Source: an uncultured Ureaplasma sp.
Lineage (GTDB): Bacteria; Bacillota_I; Bacilli_A; Mycoplasmatales; Mycoplasmoidaceae
Direction: 5' to 3'
Assembly: GCA_902782585.1 (NCBI GenBank)
Contig: CACZNK010000026.1
Location: 1 to 21,409, forward strand
DNA: 21,409 bases
Below the pieces are notes generated by a model. The model was not told the DNA's origin. It saw nothing but the letters and a program-made list of their open reading frames with translations, and did no database searches. Position 1 is the stretch's first letter. Each line of letters starts with the position of its first letter. Positions 9,239-18,722 of this stretch are shown one piece after another. Both the position numbers and the translations under genes were made by a program.

Positions 9239-9898
9239 ATGAATGTAGCTATTATTTTATTGGCTGGTAAAGGAAAAAGATTTAGCAATACTAAAACAAA
9301 AAATCTATCTTTGATAAATAAAAAACATTTATTTAGATTTGTTGTAGATACATGTTTAAAAAACAAATCTTTTAATAAAATTGTTTTGGTTGTTAATAAA
9401 AATGAAAAAACAATAATTGAAAAAGAATATATGAAAAACAAAAGAGTTTCCATTGTTGTTGGTAGCAGTAATTCAAGACAAAATTCATTAAAAAATGGTG
9501 TAAATTATATTTCTAAGAAATTAAAAAGCAATGACATAATTGTAACATTAGATGGTGATCGTGTTTTTGTAACTAATGAATTAATTAATAAAAGTATCAA
9601 AATATCAATAAAATATGGATATTCATGTACATATATAAAACTTGCTGATTCAATTGTTAATATAAATTCTAATAACATTAAATATTTATCAAGAGATAAA
9701 GTTAATTGCATTCAAACCCCTCAAACAATACAATATAGATATTGAAATAATAACCAAAAAACAGGTAATGATTTATTCTCATCATTAAATTTAAAACTAA
9801 ACAAAAAAAATTTAATTCAAGGGTCCCCTTTAAATTTTAAAATCACTTTTAAAGAGGATTTAGAATTAGCTAATAAAATTAAATTTAATTCAAAATAA
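9239..9898 (+). CDS. ispD: 2-C-methyl-D-erythritol 4-phosphate cytidylyltransferase
   Basis: Couples CTP with methylerythritol 4-phosphate to give CDP-methylerythritol; third step of the MEP pathway. The 219-aa protein has the nucleotidyltransferase start LLAGKGKRF (7-15) with Arg14 and nearby lysines, GSSNSRQNSL (75-84, family GGxxRxxSV), LDGDRVF (104-110, family HDAARPxV: the Asp and Arg are kept, the Ala-Ala is not), SRDKVNCIQTPQ (151-162) and FKITFKEDLELA (200-211) with the conserved Lys201. A UGA Trp (residue 169) joins the last 50 residues. The related TarI/IspD-like cytidylyltransferases are the main alternative; ispE and ispF next to it favour IspD. The 3' end overlaps the convergent ispE by 14 bp. 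Confidence 0.87.
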
Positions 9899-10661
9899 TT
9901 AAATAAGAACCTGCACCATTTACTAATATTGGCTGTTTTTTAAAGTTATTTAATTTATCATAATGTTTTTTAATGGATGGATAAATCTTAAAAACATATT
10001 TTTGTAAATCATTATATGAATCGACAAAAGAATATGTCCCATTAATAACATCAACATATAATGATTGACATGTATATTCTGATTTAAATTTCTTATCTTT
10101 ATCTAATGATTCATAAACTTTTTTAGAACTACATTTTTCCATAATTGGATATAAATCATAATCAATGAATGAATTTGCAATCTTTTTAACTTTCTCACCA
10201 TAATTAGTAACATGAGCAACATAAGAATTGCTTAAGAAAAAAGGAATATCACTGCCAACATTTAAAGCTATATCTTTTAGTTGTTCTTCAGTTAGAGAAT
10301 AAATATTATTCTTTTTTAATAAATAATTAAGAATAAAAGCAGCATCAGTAGATTCTCCACCAAACCCTGAATTTAAAGGAATATTTTTTAACACATCAAT
10401 TTTAAAATTTATATTAGCATTAGGAAATTGTGATTTAAATCATTTAATAATTCTAGTGATTGAACAATCATCAATTGTTAATGTTTGTCTATATTTATTA
10501 AAATAATTGATGATAATAGAATTAGATTTTTTGATTCTAATTTTATCATACATTTTATCACAAATTTGCATGACAGAATCAATTCTATGCTTTAATTCAC
10601 CTTTATTCTTTTTGAATACTTTTAAAATAATATTGATTTTTCCGTAAACTTTTCTATACAT
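9885..10661 (-). CDS. ispE: 4-diphosphocytidyl-2-C-methyl-D-erythritol kinase
   Basis: Phosphorylates CDP-methylerythritol at the 2-hydroxyl; fourth step of the MEP pathway; GHMP kinase fold. The 258-aa protein starts with GKINIIL, where Lys8 matches the catalytic lysine of the AKINL motif. PLNSGFGGESTDAA (95-108) is the GHMP ATP-binding loop with Asp106; the third Gly of GLGGGSS is Glu here. VGSDIPFFL is the usual follow-on motif, and VNGAGSYLIIL is the C-terminal Gly-rich GHMP segment. A UGA Trp (about residue 74) joins the two halves. It follows rsmA with a 2-bp gap, a neighbourhood also seen in Bacillus, and is the last gene of the rpmH operon. Confidence 0.88.
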
Positions 10662-10663
10662 AA

Positions 10664-11476
10664 TTATTTATTAATATATTTATATATTTGTTCAATCTCA
10701 TTGAAAGACATTTCTTCAGCTCTTACATTCTTATTTAATGATAGGTTTTTATATAAGTTAGTTAATTGATTTTTTGAATATTTAGATTTTATGTTGTTAT
10801 ATAATGTTTTGCGTTTTGAAGAAAAGATTAATTTAATGAACTTATTTAATTTGCAATCAAACTTAATATTTTTATTCTTCTCAATCTTTATAAAAATTGA
10901 TTCCACTTCTGGTGATGGAACAAAACAATTACTATTTACATTGATGAGTTTTTTAATATTTGTATATTTTTGCATAATCACACTAAAAGAACTATATTCA
11001 CTTGAATGTGGTTTAGCAATCATACGATTAACAAGTTCTTTTTGCAACATACAAAACATTGTTTGTATGCATTTTGTTTGCAAGAATTGAAGCAAAATTA
11101 ATGAGCTTATCGAATAAGGAAGGTTGCTTACAATGATACATTTTTTATATTTGCTAGCTATAAAATCCAAATCAAATCTTAAAACATCATTGCAATATAA
11201 TTTAATGTTTTGTTGTTCTTTATAGTGTTCCTCTAAATATTCAAATAACCGTTTGTCAATTTCAACTAAATGTACATCAATATCTAATTCACATAAGAAT
11301 TTGGTAATTGCACCTAATCCTGGACCAATTTCAATAATTGCATCACATTTATAATTTTTAACAATTGAAACAATTTCATTTATAATAGCAGCATCAATTA
11401 AAAAATTTTGTCCCATTTTTTTTGATGGATTAAATCTATTTTTTTTTATATATTTTATCGGACTAATTAATTCCAT
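10664..11476 (-). CDS. rsmA: 16S rRNA dimethyladenosine transferase RsmA (KsgA)
   Basis: SAM-dependent enzyme that dimethylates two adjacent adenines in the terminal helix of 16S rRNA, a 30S maturation step. The 270-aa length is typical. KKMGQNFLID (19-28) is the N-terminal signature; IEIGPGLGAIT (48-57) is SAM motif I; VEID (71-74) binds the ribose; CNDVLRFD follows; and the catalytic NLPY is at 118-121. FVPSPEVES is the conserved C-terminal motif. It contains no UGA codon. The ATG at 11476 overlaps the yidC stop by one base. Confidence 0.96.
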   Translation of the reverse strand: MELISPIKYIKKNRFNPSKKMGQNFLIDAAIINEIVSIVKNYKCDAIIEIGPGLGAITKFLCELDIDVHLVEIDKRLFEYLEEHYKEQQNIKLYCNDVLRFDLDFIASKYKKCIIVSNLPYSISSLILLQFLQTKCIQTMFCMLQKELVNRMIAKPHSSEYSSFSVIMQKYTNIKKLINVNSNCFVPSPEVESIFIKIEKNKNIKFDCKLNKFIKLIFSSKRKTLYNNIKSKYSKNQLTNLYKNLSLNKNVRAEEMSFNEIEQIYKYINK

Positions 11477-12615
11477 TAAATAATTGAAATATTTCCAATA
11501 TTTTGTTTAAATTTACGATTTTTTTGTGCAATGATGATTCTATGCATTATGTATGATTGTAAAATTGCAAAGCATGCATTAAAGAACCAATATACACCAA
11601 CACCACAAGGTGTAAACACAACGATTAATGACATTGCCCCGGCGAATAGATATTGGAAAATTGTACGCTTTTTAAAATCTTTAGCACCTTTTTGAGTTAA
11701 AACTTTTGTAGTATGGTTTCGCCTTTTAGCTAAACGTTGAGGTAATCATGTAGATAAAAATTGAACAGGTACAACAATCAAAATAAAAAACATGTATGTT
11801 CAACCACCATTTTTAAAATTTGAAAATAAAGTTGTTAATGGAGCTGATGCTAAACTTCAAACGTTGAATAGAACCGCTCCTTTTAAAGGTCTTAAAATTG
11901 TAACCACACGATAAACAATCAAAAATATAGGTAATGTTATTAATATTTGTTCAAATGCAGCAAAAGGACGAACATTATTCTTTTTATACAACTCCATAAT
12001 TTCTTGTTGTTTCATTTGTTTGGATTGTGTATCTTTAGCATCTTTATATTTTGCATTAATCTCAGACATCTTTGCATTAATCTCAGACATTTTTTCATTT
12101 TGGAGAGTTGATTTAATTGTTATTAATGTTGTAAAAACTCTAATAATCAAAATCAAAATAAATATCCCTAATAATGCATTAAGACCACCCCATGCATTAT
12201 GTGTTACTCAAGTTAATTGTAATGTTAATCAAGCTCCCACTCACACAAACAATCCATAAAAAGGACCATAATCCATACTCCAATTGCTAAATGAATGAAA
12301 TTCTTGACCCGGACTGCTAGATAAATCATATAAAAAATTTCCTGTAGTCCCAAATACAAAACCAAATTCAAGACCACTTCCGATGTTTGTGTTTGTAGAT
12401 ACTTTAGGATCAAATGATGTTTGAAAACATCCTCATAAACCGATTACAAAGAAAAATAATAAAATTAAAATTTTTGATCATTTTCAAATTTGTCTAAAAA
12501 TTGTTTTTGTTTTTGAAAATTTATTTTTTGGTTTCACTCAAAAAGGACTAGATGTATTATCAAAACTAGTTTTATTAACAAGTGAATTATATTTAAATGC
12601 TGGTTGATTACCCAT
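11476..12615 (-). CDS. yidC: Membrane protein insertase YidC
   Basis: Inserts and folds membrane proteins, alone or with SecYEG. The 379-aa mycoplasma-type protein has an N-terminal hydrophobic segment (about 48-63) ending in GLWGC, a large external loop, then the conserved core: ILIIRVFTTLIT, a cytoplasmic helical hairpin with KYKDAKDTQSKQMKQQEIMELYKKNNVRPFA, and the later membrane segments LITLPIFLIVY and FTPCGVGVYWFFN. The conserved pore Arg is in IIRVFTT. Many UGA Trp codons. The helical hairpin contains a tandem heptad KMSEINA x2 (175-188). The start ATG at 12615 follows the rnpA stop by 3 bp. A Cys at 63 might be lipid-modified, but I would not claim this. Confidence 0.93.
12052..12093 (-). 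repeat. 21-bp tandem duplication inside yidC
   Basis: 12052-12072 and 12073-12093 are adjacent 21-bp copies that differ at one base. They encode the tandem heptad KMSEINA-KMSEINA in the cytoplasmic coiled-coil hairpin of YidC and keep the frame and helix phase. Confidence 0.85.
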
Positions 12616-12618
12616 TTG

Positions 12619-12948
12619 TTAAACTGCCTTTTTTAGTAAATCATGAAATAACAAATTATTTCTATTATATGTATTTTTTAAATATTGTTTTTTAACAATC
12701 ACTAAAAATTGAATTGGTTTCATATTTTTAACTTGTTTAATAAACGTTCTAATTTGACGTTTAATTTTATTTCTTTCAACTGCTGTTCTAAACACTTTTT
12801 TATTAACAGAAATTGCAAATTTATATTCATTTGATAACCTTACATAATTAATTGTGAAACAATTATTAAATAATGAATTACCTGTGTGAAAAATTTCTGC
12901 TATTTCAGAATTTTTCTTAATTGCTGAAAATTTAACACTATCTTTCAT
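12619..12948 (-). CDS. rnpA: Ribonuclease P protein component
   Basis: Protein subunit of RNase P, which with the RNA subunit trims the 5' leader of tRNA precursors. The 109-aa basic protein contains the family signature KKVFRTAVERNKIKRQIR (50-67), including the RNR-type RNA-contact motif RNKIKRQIR. The start ATG at 12948 overlaps the end of rpmH by 11 bp, the conserved arrangement in which rnpA overlaps or closely follows rpmH. It contains no UGA codon. Confidence 0.94.
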   Translation of the reverse strand: MKDSVKFSAIKKNSEIAEIFHTGNSLFNNCFTINYVRLSNEYKFAISVNKKVFRTAVERNKIKRQIRTFIKQVKNMKPIQFLVIVKKQYLKNTYNRNNLLFHDLLKKAV

Positions 12949-13084
12949 CAGAAGATGATATTCTTTTTCGTCCTTTTAATCTTCTAGCTCTTAAAATATT
13001 GCGGCCTTTAGAGGTAGAATTACGTTTCCTAAACCCGGAAACTTTTGCTCTTTTTCTTTTATTTGGTTGAAATGTACGTTTCAT
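12938..13084 (-). CDS. rpmH: Ribosomal protein L34
   Basis: Small basic protein of the large ribosomal subunit. The 48-aa sequence starts MKRTFQPNKRKRAKVSGFRK and continues with the arginine-rich GRNILRARRLKGRKR, the classic L34 pattern. It is first in the rpmH-rnpA-yidC-rsmA-ispE operon and divergent from dnaA, the usual origin neighbourhood in bacteria. The start lies 9 nt after a minus-strand TATAAT, with no Shine-Dalgarno. Confidence 0.96.
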   Translation of the reverse strand: MKRTFQPNKRKRAKVSGFRKRNSTSKGRNILRARRLKGRKRISSSDER

Positions 13085-13217
13085 AGTGTCTATATTATAT
13101 AAATAATATAAAATAACATACTTTAGTCTTAAAGATATTCAATAATTTAAATATGGATTAATGTTTTTTAATATAATAAACAACCTAATATTAGGTTGTT
13201 TGATAATATAAATAACA
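13085..13217. promoter_or_regulatory. Divergent rpmH/dnaA promoter region
   Basis: A 133-bp AT-rich spacer. For rpmH there is a minus-strand TATAAT at 13094-13099. For dnaA there is a plus-strand TATAAT at 13172-13177, followed at once by the palindrome at 13178-13201, and a second box GATAAT at 13202-13207. I find no TTATCCACA box; the closest is a 7-of-9 match on the reverse strand near 13152-13160. No gene is present. Confidence 0.55.
13178..13201. promoter_or_regulatory. Perfect 24-bp palindrome at the dnaA promoter
   Basis: The 24 bases read the same on both strands (arms AAACAACCTAAT), with no spacer in the middle. It starts directly after the TATAAT at 13172-13177, so the expected dnaA transcription start (about 7 nt after the box) falls inside it. 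It ends 16 nt before the dnaA ATG and is not followed by a T run, so a terminator is unlikely. An operator for a dimeric regulator or a 5' mRNA hairpin are the two readings. Confidence 0.6.
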
Positions 13218-14591
13218 ATGGATTACGATAAAAAGATTATTAAAGATAATTTTATAAGTATCAAAAATAATATCAAAGAAAGTATTGCTAACGAACAAAT
13301 TTATAATGACTTTATTAAAAATGTCCTTTTTTATGATGTTATAGATAGTAAAATAATATTGTTAGTAAGTAGTAGTTTTATAAAAACAACAATTGAAAAT
13401 AATTACAAAGAATTATTTACTCAATCATTTGAAAGTATTATCAGCAACAAATCGGATATTGTGTTTTTAACACAAGAAGAAATTGATGTATTAGAACAAA
13501 AACAGAAATCTAAAAATAAAGATAATCAAGTCTTTTTATTAAATAATTCAAATACTAATTCATCTCTTTCATTTGAAAATTTTTATGTTGCTAACTTTAA
13601 TAAAGGTGCATATAATGCTGTAAGAAGCATATTTAATTCTAAAAAGTTATGAAATCCTATTTTTATATCTGGTGGTGTTGGTTTAGGAAAAACACATTTA
13701 TTGCATGCTGTAGGAAATGAATATGCCAAGATACATAGCAAATCAAAAATAAAATATGTTACATCTGATGAGATTGTTAGGGAAATTTATCATGCATTAA
13801 GTTCCAAAAGTGAAAAAGATATTGAAGAATTAAAAGATGAGTACCAATCATATGATTTATTATTAATAGATGACGTACAATTTTTGGCTAAGAAAGAAAA
13901 AATTAATGAAATATTTTTTAATATCTTTAATTACAATATTACTAACAATAAAATGATAATTTTAACAAGTGATAAACACCCAAACCAATTAGAAAACTTT
14001 GAACCAAGAATGATTTCTAGATTTGCATCTGGATTACATATTCAAATTAATAAGCCAAGTTTAGAGGCTATGACTTATATTTTGGAAATGAAAATTAAAG
14101 AAGAATGTAAAAATTATGTGTTTCCTTCTGATGCAATTGATTACATTGTAAGACGTAATAAAGATGATATTAGAAAATTAGGTGGATATTTAAATAAAAT
14201 AATGTTTTATGTATTTAATGACTTACCACCTAATTCAGTTATTTCAATTAGTGTTATAAAAAAAGCTACTGATATTGATGATCAAAATGAAATAAAAAAT
14301 AAAGGTTATACTGTCGATCCGAATATTGTCATTGATCTAATTTGTTCAGCTTATGGTGTAAATTCCAAACAAGTTAAATCAAAATCTAGAAAACATGAAA
14401 TTTCTAATGCAAGACAAGTTTGTCAATATGTCTTAAGAGAGAAATATAAAATGCCTTATGATGATATTGGCAAGTATTTTAGTAGCAGAAGTCACTCAAC
14501 TGTTATAGAATCTGTTGAAAAAATATCTAAGGCTGTAGAGAAAGATGAAAATTTAAAAAACTTTATTGAAAAAATTTATAAAAACATATAG
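13218..14591 (+). CDS. dnaA: Chromosomal replication initiator protein DnaA
   Basis: AAA+ ATPase that binds origin DnaA boxes and opens the duplex. The 457-aa protein has a divergent N-terminal domain I (about 1-90), a linker, and the AAA+ domain: Walker A GGVGLGKT (152-159), Walker B LLLIDDVQF (Asp218, Asp219), sensor region ILTSDKHP, Arg-finger region FEPRMISRF. The DNA-binding domain IV has KSRKHEISNARQV and ends in FSSRSHSTV (422-429). In most DnaA proteins the last motif is GGRDHTTV; the Asp and one Thr that contact DNA are Ser here. A UGA Trp at residue 145 precedes the Walker A strand. The ATG at 13218 is the first in frame after the promoter. Next to rpmH and dnaN, the usual origin layout. 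Confidence 0.96.
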
Positions 14592-14660
14592 TTTCCAACT
14601 TTCCAACATACTATATAATAATAAAAAAAATTTAAATAAAATATAAAATAAAATAAAACC
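14592..14660. other. Candidate replication origin: tandem TTTCCAAC plus AT-only stretch
   Basis: The 69-bp dnaA-dnaN gap starts with two perfect adjacent 8-mers TTTCCAAC (14592-14599 and 14600-14607). After a TATAAT at 14614-14619 (possible dnaN promoter) the sequence is only A and T up to the last bases before dnaN. Boxes followed by an AT-rich unwinding element between dnaA and dnaN is the arrangement known in Bacillus. The 8-mers resemble TTTTCCACA only loosely, so the box assignment is inference. Confidence 0.4.
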
Positions 14661-15779
14661 ATGAAATTTACAATAAATACTAACCTTTTAATAAAAAATA
14701 TTCAACTAGCATTAAATTCTATTGATTCACAAGGATTAAATCCAATATTAGAGTGTATTTTATTTACTATCAATAATGATCAAATAACATTAACAAGCTC
14801 AAATAATTCTTGTTATAGTCAAATAAACATTAAAGAAGGTTTTGAAATTGAAACCACTGGTAAGTTTTTAGTAAAAGGTAAAATGATTTTAGATATTCTA
14901 GAAAGTTTAAAATCAAAACAATTAAACTTTGAAATAATCGATGATTCAGTATTAAGAATTTATAATAATAATTTTATATGTAATTTAAACATATTAGATG
15001 CAAATTCATATCCTTCAACATCTTTTCAATATTCAGATTGAATAAATTTTAAATTATCAAGTAGTTTTATTCAAAAAATCAATAATAAATTAACTAGTTT
15101 TATTATTACTTCTAATGAATCACCAAATCCTTTAAATGGTATTTGTCTTGATACAAATAATGAAGAAAATTTAATTAAAGCTGTTGCGACTGATTCTTAT
15201 CATTTAGCATATTATCAAGAAGAAGGCAAATATTCTAAATTTAAAATTATTTTTACTCCAAAAGTATTGAGTTTTTTAAATTTATTATGTAATAAAAAAG
15301 AAGATCAACCAAATTTATGATGGAATGAAGGGAAATTAATAATTGAACATAATCAAAATTTATTTTTCTTTAAACTTTTAGATATGGAATACCCCTCTGT
15401 TTATAAAACTCTAGAATCTACTTATACTAACAATTTCGAAATTAATAAATCTTTATTTTTAGATGCTATTAGTAGAACTATGCCATTAGTTCAAAATTCT
15501 AAAGATGCTACATTTGAATTGAAAATTAATAACAATAAAATTTCTATATCTTCAAAAAGTATTCAATTTGGCGATTCTTTTGAAGAAATTGAAATTAATA
15601 ACTCAAACTTTTCTGAAAACTTTCATTTTTCATTAAATGTAAAGTTTTTAAGTCATATTTTAAAATCAATTGATGATAATGTTGTTACTTTCAATTTTAT
15701 TAATGAAAACAAACCTATTTTAATAACAAATAATAAAGATGAAAATTGAAAGTTTTTAATTCTTCCTTTAAGGCATTAA
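14661..15779 (+). CDS. dnaN: DNA polymerase III beta subunit (sliding clamp)
   Basis: Ring-shaped clamp that holds the replicative polymerase on DNA. The 372-aa length and three-part repeat fit the family. Domain I starts MKFTINTNLLIKNIQLAL and has FLVKGKMILDILESL; domain II contains GICLDTNNEENLIKAVATDSYHLA (shown split: the ATDSYHLA strand is the best landmark); domain III ends NWKFLILPLRH, matching the usual xxxxLIMPxR C terminus that forms part of the partner-binding pocket. UGA Trp codons join three fragments. The ATG at 14661 follows the AT-rich gap; no Shine-Dalgarno. It follows dnaA as in most bacteria. Confidence 0.96.
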
Positions 15780-15791
15780 TTGGGTAAAAAT

Positions 15792-16895
15792 ATGGGGTTA
15801 TTTGCTGGTATAGTAGGGCTACCTAATGTTGGAAAGTCAACATTATTTAATACAATTACAAATTCTCAAGTAGAAGCTGCTAATTATCCATTTGCTACTA
15901 TTGAGCCAAATATTGGTATTGTAAAAGTTAATGATGAGAGATTAATTAAATTAGCTAAATTAGCTCAAGCAAATAAAACAACATTTGCAACATGTACATT
16001 TGTTGATATTGCTGGTTTAGTTCAAGGTGCTAGTAAGGGTGAAGGTTTAGGCAATAAGTTTTTATCAAATATTAGAGAGGTAGATACTATTTGTCATGTA
16101 GTTAGATGTTTTAATGATAAAACTATCACTCATGTTTATGATGATGTAGATCCAATAAGAGATATAGAAGTTATTAATCTTGAGCTAATATTAGCTGATT
16201 TAGAAGTTATTACAAAAAGAATAGAAAAATTAACACCTAAAGTTAAATCAGGTGATAAAAATGCTGATTTTGAATTACAAATATGTAAAAAAATAAAAGA
16301 AACACTTATGGCTAATAAAATGGCTAAACAAACTCAATTATTAACTGATGAATTATTAATTGTTAAAAATTTTAACTTACTAACAATGAAACCAACTATA
16401 TATATAGCTAATATTGATTCAAATGATGTAACCAATCCAGAAAATAATAAATATTACATTAAATTAAAAGAATACATAACAAATACTTCAAATGAATTAT
16501 TAATACCAATCTCTATTAGTATTGAATATGAAATATCAACATTAAATGATAATGATAGAGAATCATTTATTAAAGATTTAGGTATTAAAGAAATAGGACT
16601 TGATAGTTTGATTAAAGCTACATATAAAACTTTAGGTTTAGAAACATTTTTTACCTTTGGTAAAAAAGAGACAAGAGCTTGAACTTTCAAAAAAGGAATG
16701 ACAGCACCACAATGTGCGGGGATTATTCATAGTGATTTTGAAAAAGGTTTTATTTGTGCTGAAGTATGTAATTGGCAAGAATTATTAGATGCAAAATCTG
16801 AAATAGCAATAAAAGAAAAAGGTAAGATGCGACTTGAAGGTAAGAACTACATAATGAAAGATGGGGATGTTTGTCTATTTAAATTTAATGTGTAG
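15792..16895 (+). CDS. ychF: Ribosome-associated ATPase/GTPase YchF (OLA1 family)
   Basis: P-loop NTPase of the Obg group that binds ribosomes and favours ATP; linked to stress response and translation. The 367-aa protein opens MGLFAGIVGLPNVGKST (P-loop at 9-17), has TIEPNIGIV (switch I), VDIAGLVQGASKGEGLGNKF (switch II), a coiled-coil part, and a C-terminal TGS domain with ETFFTFGKKETRAW, APQCAGIIHSDFEKGFICAEV and GDVCLFKFNV. The G4 position reads NIDS, in keeping with relaxed base choice in YchF. I prefer the ATG at 15792 over the TTG at 15780, because family proteins begin right before AGIVGLPN. The stop lies 2 bp from that of the convergent nucleotidase gene. Confidence 0.95.
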
Positions 16896-16897
16896 TT

Positions 16898-18601
16898 CTA
16901 AATTTTAATACCACGTTCTGACAAATCAACATCGATAAGGAATTTCTCTGGATCTATTGATTTGCGATGTTCCTTAAGCATATTAATAACTGCCTCACCT
17001 TCTATTAGAGCTGTTTGTTTATTATTAGTTGGTTCTAATTTAAATTCATTGACAATACTACCTTCTAATGTAGCGCTATAATCAGTTAAACAAATTTTAT
17101 ATATTGTATCTTCATCATCCATATCAACTACTTTGTTATTGTCTAAAGTAATTTCTGTAATTTCAATACTACCGCTTGAACTTTCTTTATATTTAAATTT
17201 TAGACCTGTTAATTGGTCACTATAATTTTTATTAATAAAACCATTTAATAATTGTTGCTTTAATTGTTTACCATTCACTTCATAAATATAAATTTGGTTA
17301 TTAAATGGTAGCATTGTATAAATATCACCCACAGTAATTACTTTTTTTCCAGTTTCCTCTGAAATCACAAAAGATGTTCTAATTCCACCAACATTATAAA
17401 ATGCAACATCTACACCTGTAGCTTCTTTAAATAGTGATGTAACTCAATTTCCCGCAGATGTAGCGGTTCCATTTTCACTAATTTTTATATTTTTTATAAG
17501 TGAAGTTTCAATATACCCCAATTTTTCTTCCATTTTATCAGCAATAGAATCTCATGCAAAATGCGAAAGCTCAAGAATATTTTTATCAAGATTCTTCTTT
17601 CTATTTTCTTCAGTGTCATAAAGTTTAGGTTTAATCTCATCAGAAGTTATTTCAACACATTTAGGAAGTTCAATGCTCAATTTGTTATCACCATGTCTGA
17701 ATTTGAAATATGCTGAAGCATAGCCTTGACAATAATAACCCCCTTGAATATATGGTATGCCACTTTGTTCTGCAACTCCATTTTTAAAACCATGATTATG
17801 ACCACCTGCTACCAATTGAACATAGTCATGATTTAGACTATTTGCAATTGAGATTGGATTTTCATGAGCTATAACTATAGTCATGTCTGGTTGTTCTAGA
17901 TTATTTATTTGAATAACCCTTTCATTAAAGGTTTCGAGATTATCATCAATGTAATATGGAGCAACCATATCAGCAGCAATGTCAGCTGAATAATTAGGGA
18001 TATAACCAATTAAAGTAATTTTCTTATTAGCTTTATTAACTGTTACATAATCTTTTGTATATTCAACTCTTTCAGTGTGATCATTTTCATAATAAAGATT
18101 AGCAGCTAATATAGGAATTTTAGGATTATCATTCTTATATTTACCTTTATTAGCAACATCATATCCTTGTACATATCCTAATTTGGTACAATTAGTATCT
18201 AGCCCCCAATCAAATTCATGGTTACCAAGAGCCACAGCATCATATTTCATTAAATCAATTGCCGCTCTTAATGCCGCACCTTCTGTAAAGTTTGAAACTA
18301 TTTGCCCTTGATAAATATCTCCACTATCAATTAAAAGCACATCATCTGCGAAAAGACTTTCTCTTTCTTTATTTATTTGACTTGCAATAAATGCTAAACG
18401 ATATTGAAAAGTATTTGGATCATTACTTGATGTATCCATTAGATATCCATGAATATCAGTAGTTTGGAAAAATTTAATAACTGTATCCTTATCAATAATA
18501 ATACGGATAGTACAACTTGTAGTAATTGTTGCTGGTGAATTAATTGCTAAAATTGCTGATAAATTTTTTAATATTGAAAACTTTTTAAAGAATTTTGGCA
18601 T
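16898..18601 (-). CDS. Surface lipoprotein, 5'-nucleotidase/UshA-type metallophosphoesterase
   Basis: Likely removes phosphate from extracellular nucleotides so nucleosides can be taken up; related enzymes also act on 2',3'-cyclic nucleotides or UDP-sugars. The 567-aa protein has a signal peptide ending in TITTSC (Cys30 is the likely lipidated residue). The metallophosphatase domain carries all metal motifs: TTDIHG (Asp49, His51), DSGDIYQG (Asp92, Asp95), GNHEFDWG (Asn127, His128), AHEN (His246) and GGHNHG (His268, His270). The C-terminal substrate domain has GNWVTSLF, YNVGGIRTSF (402-411) and LPFNNQIYIYEVNGKQL. Trp350 and Trp386 are UGA codons. A clear GGAGA ribosome binding site (18606-18610) fixes the start. 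Substrate cannot be told from sequence. Confidence 0.88.
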
Positions 18602-18605
18602 ATTT

Positions 18606-18667
18606 TCTCCATTTTGGAATTTAGTGTTATGTTCATAGTATAAACTATTAATAAAATAATTTGTAAG
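18606..18667 (-). promoter_or_regulatory. Promoter and Shine-Dalgarno of the nucleotidase gene
   Basis: In the 121-bp gap before this gene the minus strand has TATACT at 18637-18642 and a GGAGA site at 18606-18610, 4 nt from the ATG. A weak -35 candidate lies near 18661-18667. This gene, unlike its upstream neighbour, has a normal leader of about 30 nt. Confidence 0.4.
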
Positions 18668-18722
18668 TTTATTAAATAAATAAAAATAAGAAATTATAAA
18701 AATTATGCTTTAAAATACCATT

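Noticed and set aside
12225..12413. 62-residue minus-strand reading frame within yidC
   Set aside because: It is in another frame. The yidC frame read with UGA as Trp runs through this region without a stop.
15780..15791. TTG start for ychF directly after the dnaN stop
   Set aside because: It would add four residues not found in the family; the ATG at 15792 gives the standard N terminus.
523..18601. Apparent frameshifts or pseudogenes where conserved genes break at TGA
   Set aside because: Every break is an in-frame TGA and the flanking parts stay in one frame with family motifs, so these are Trp codons under code 4.
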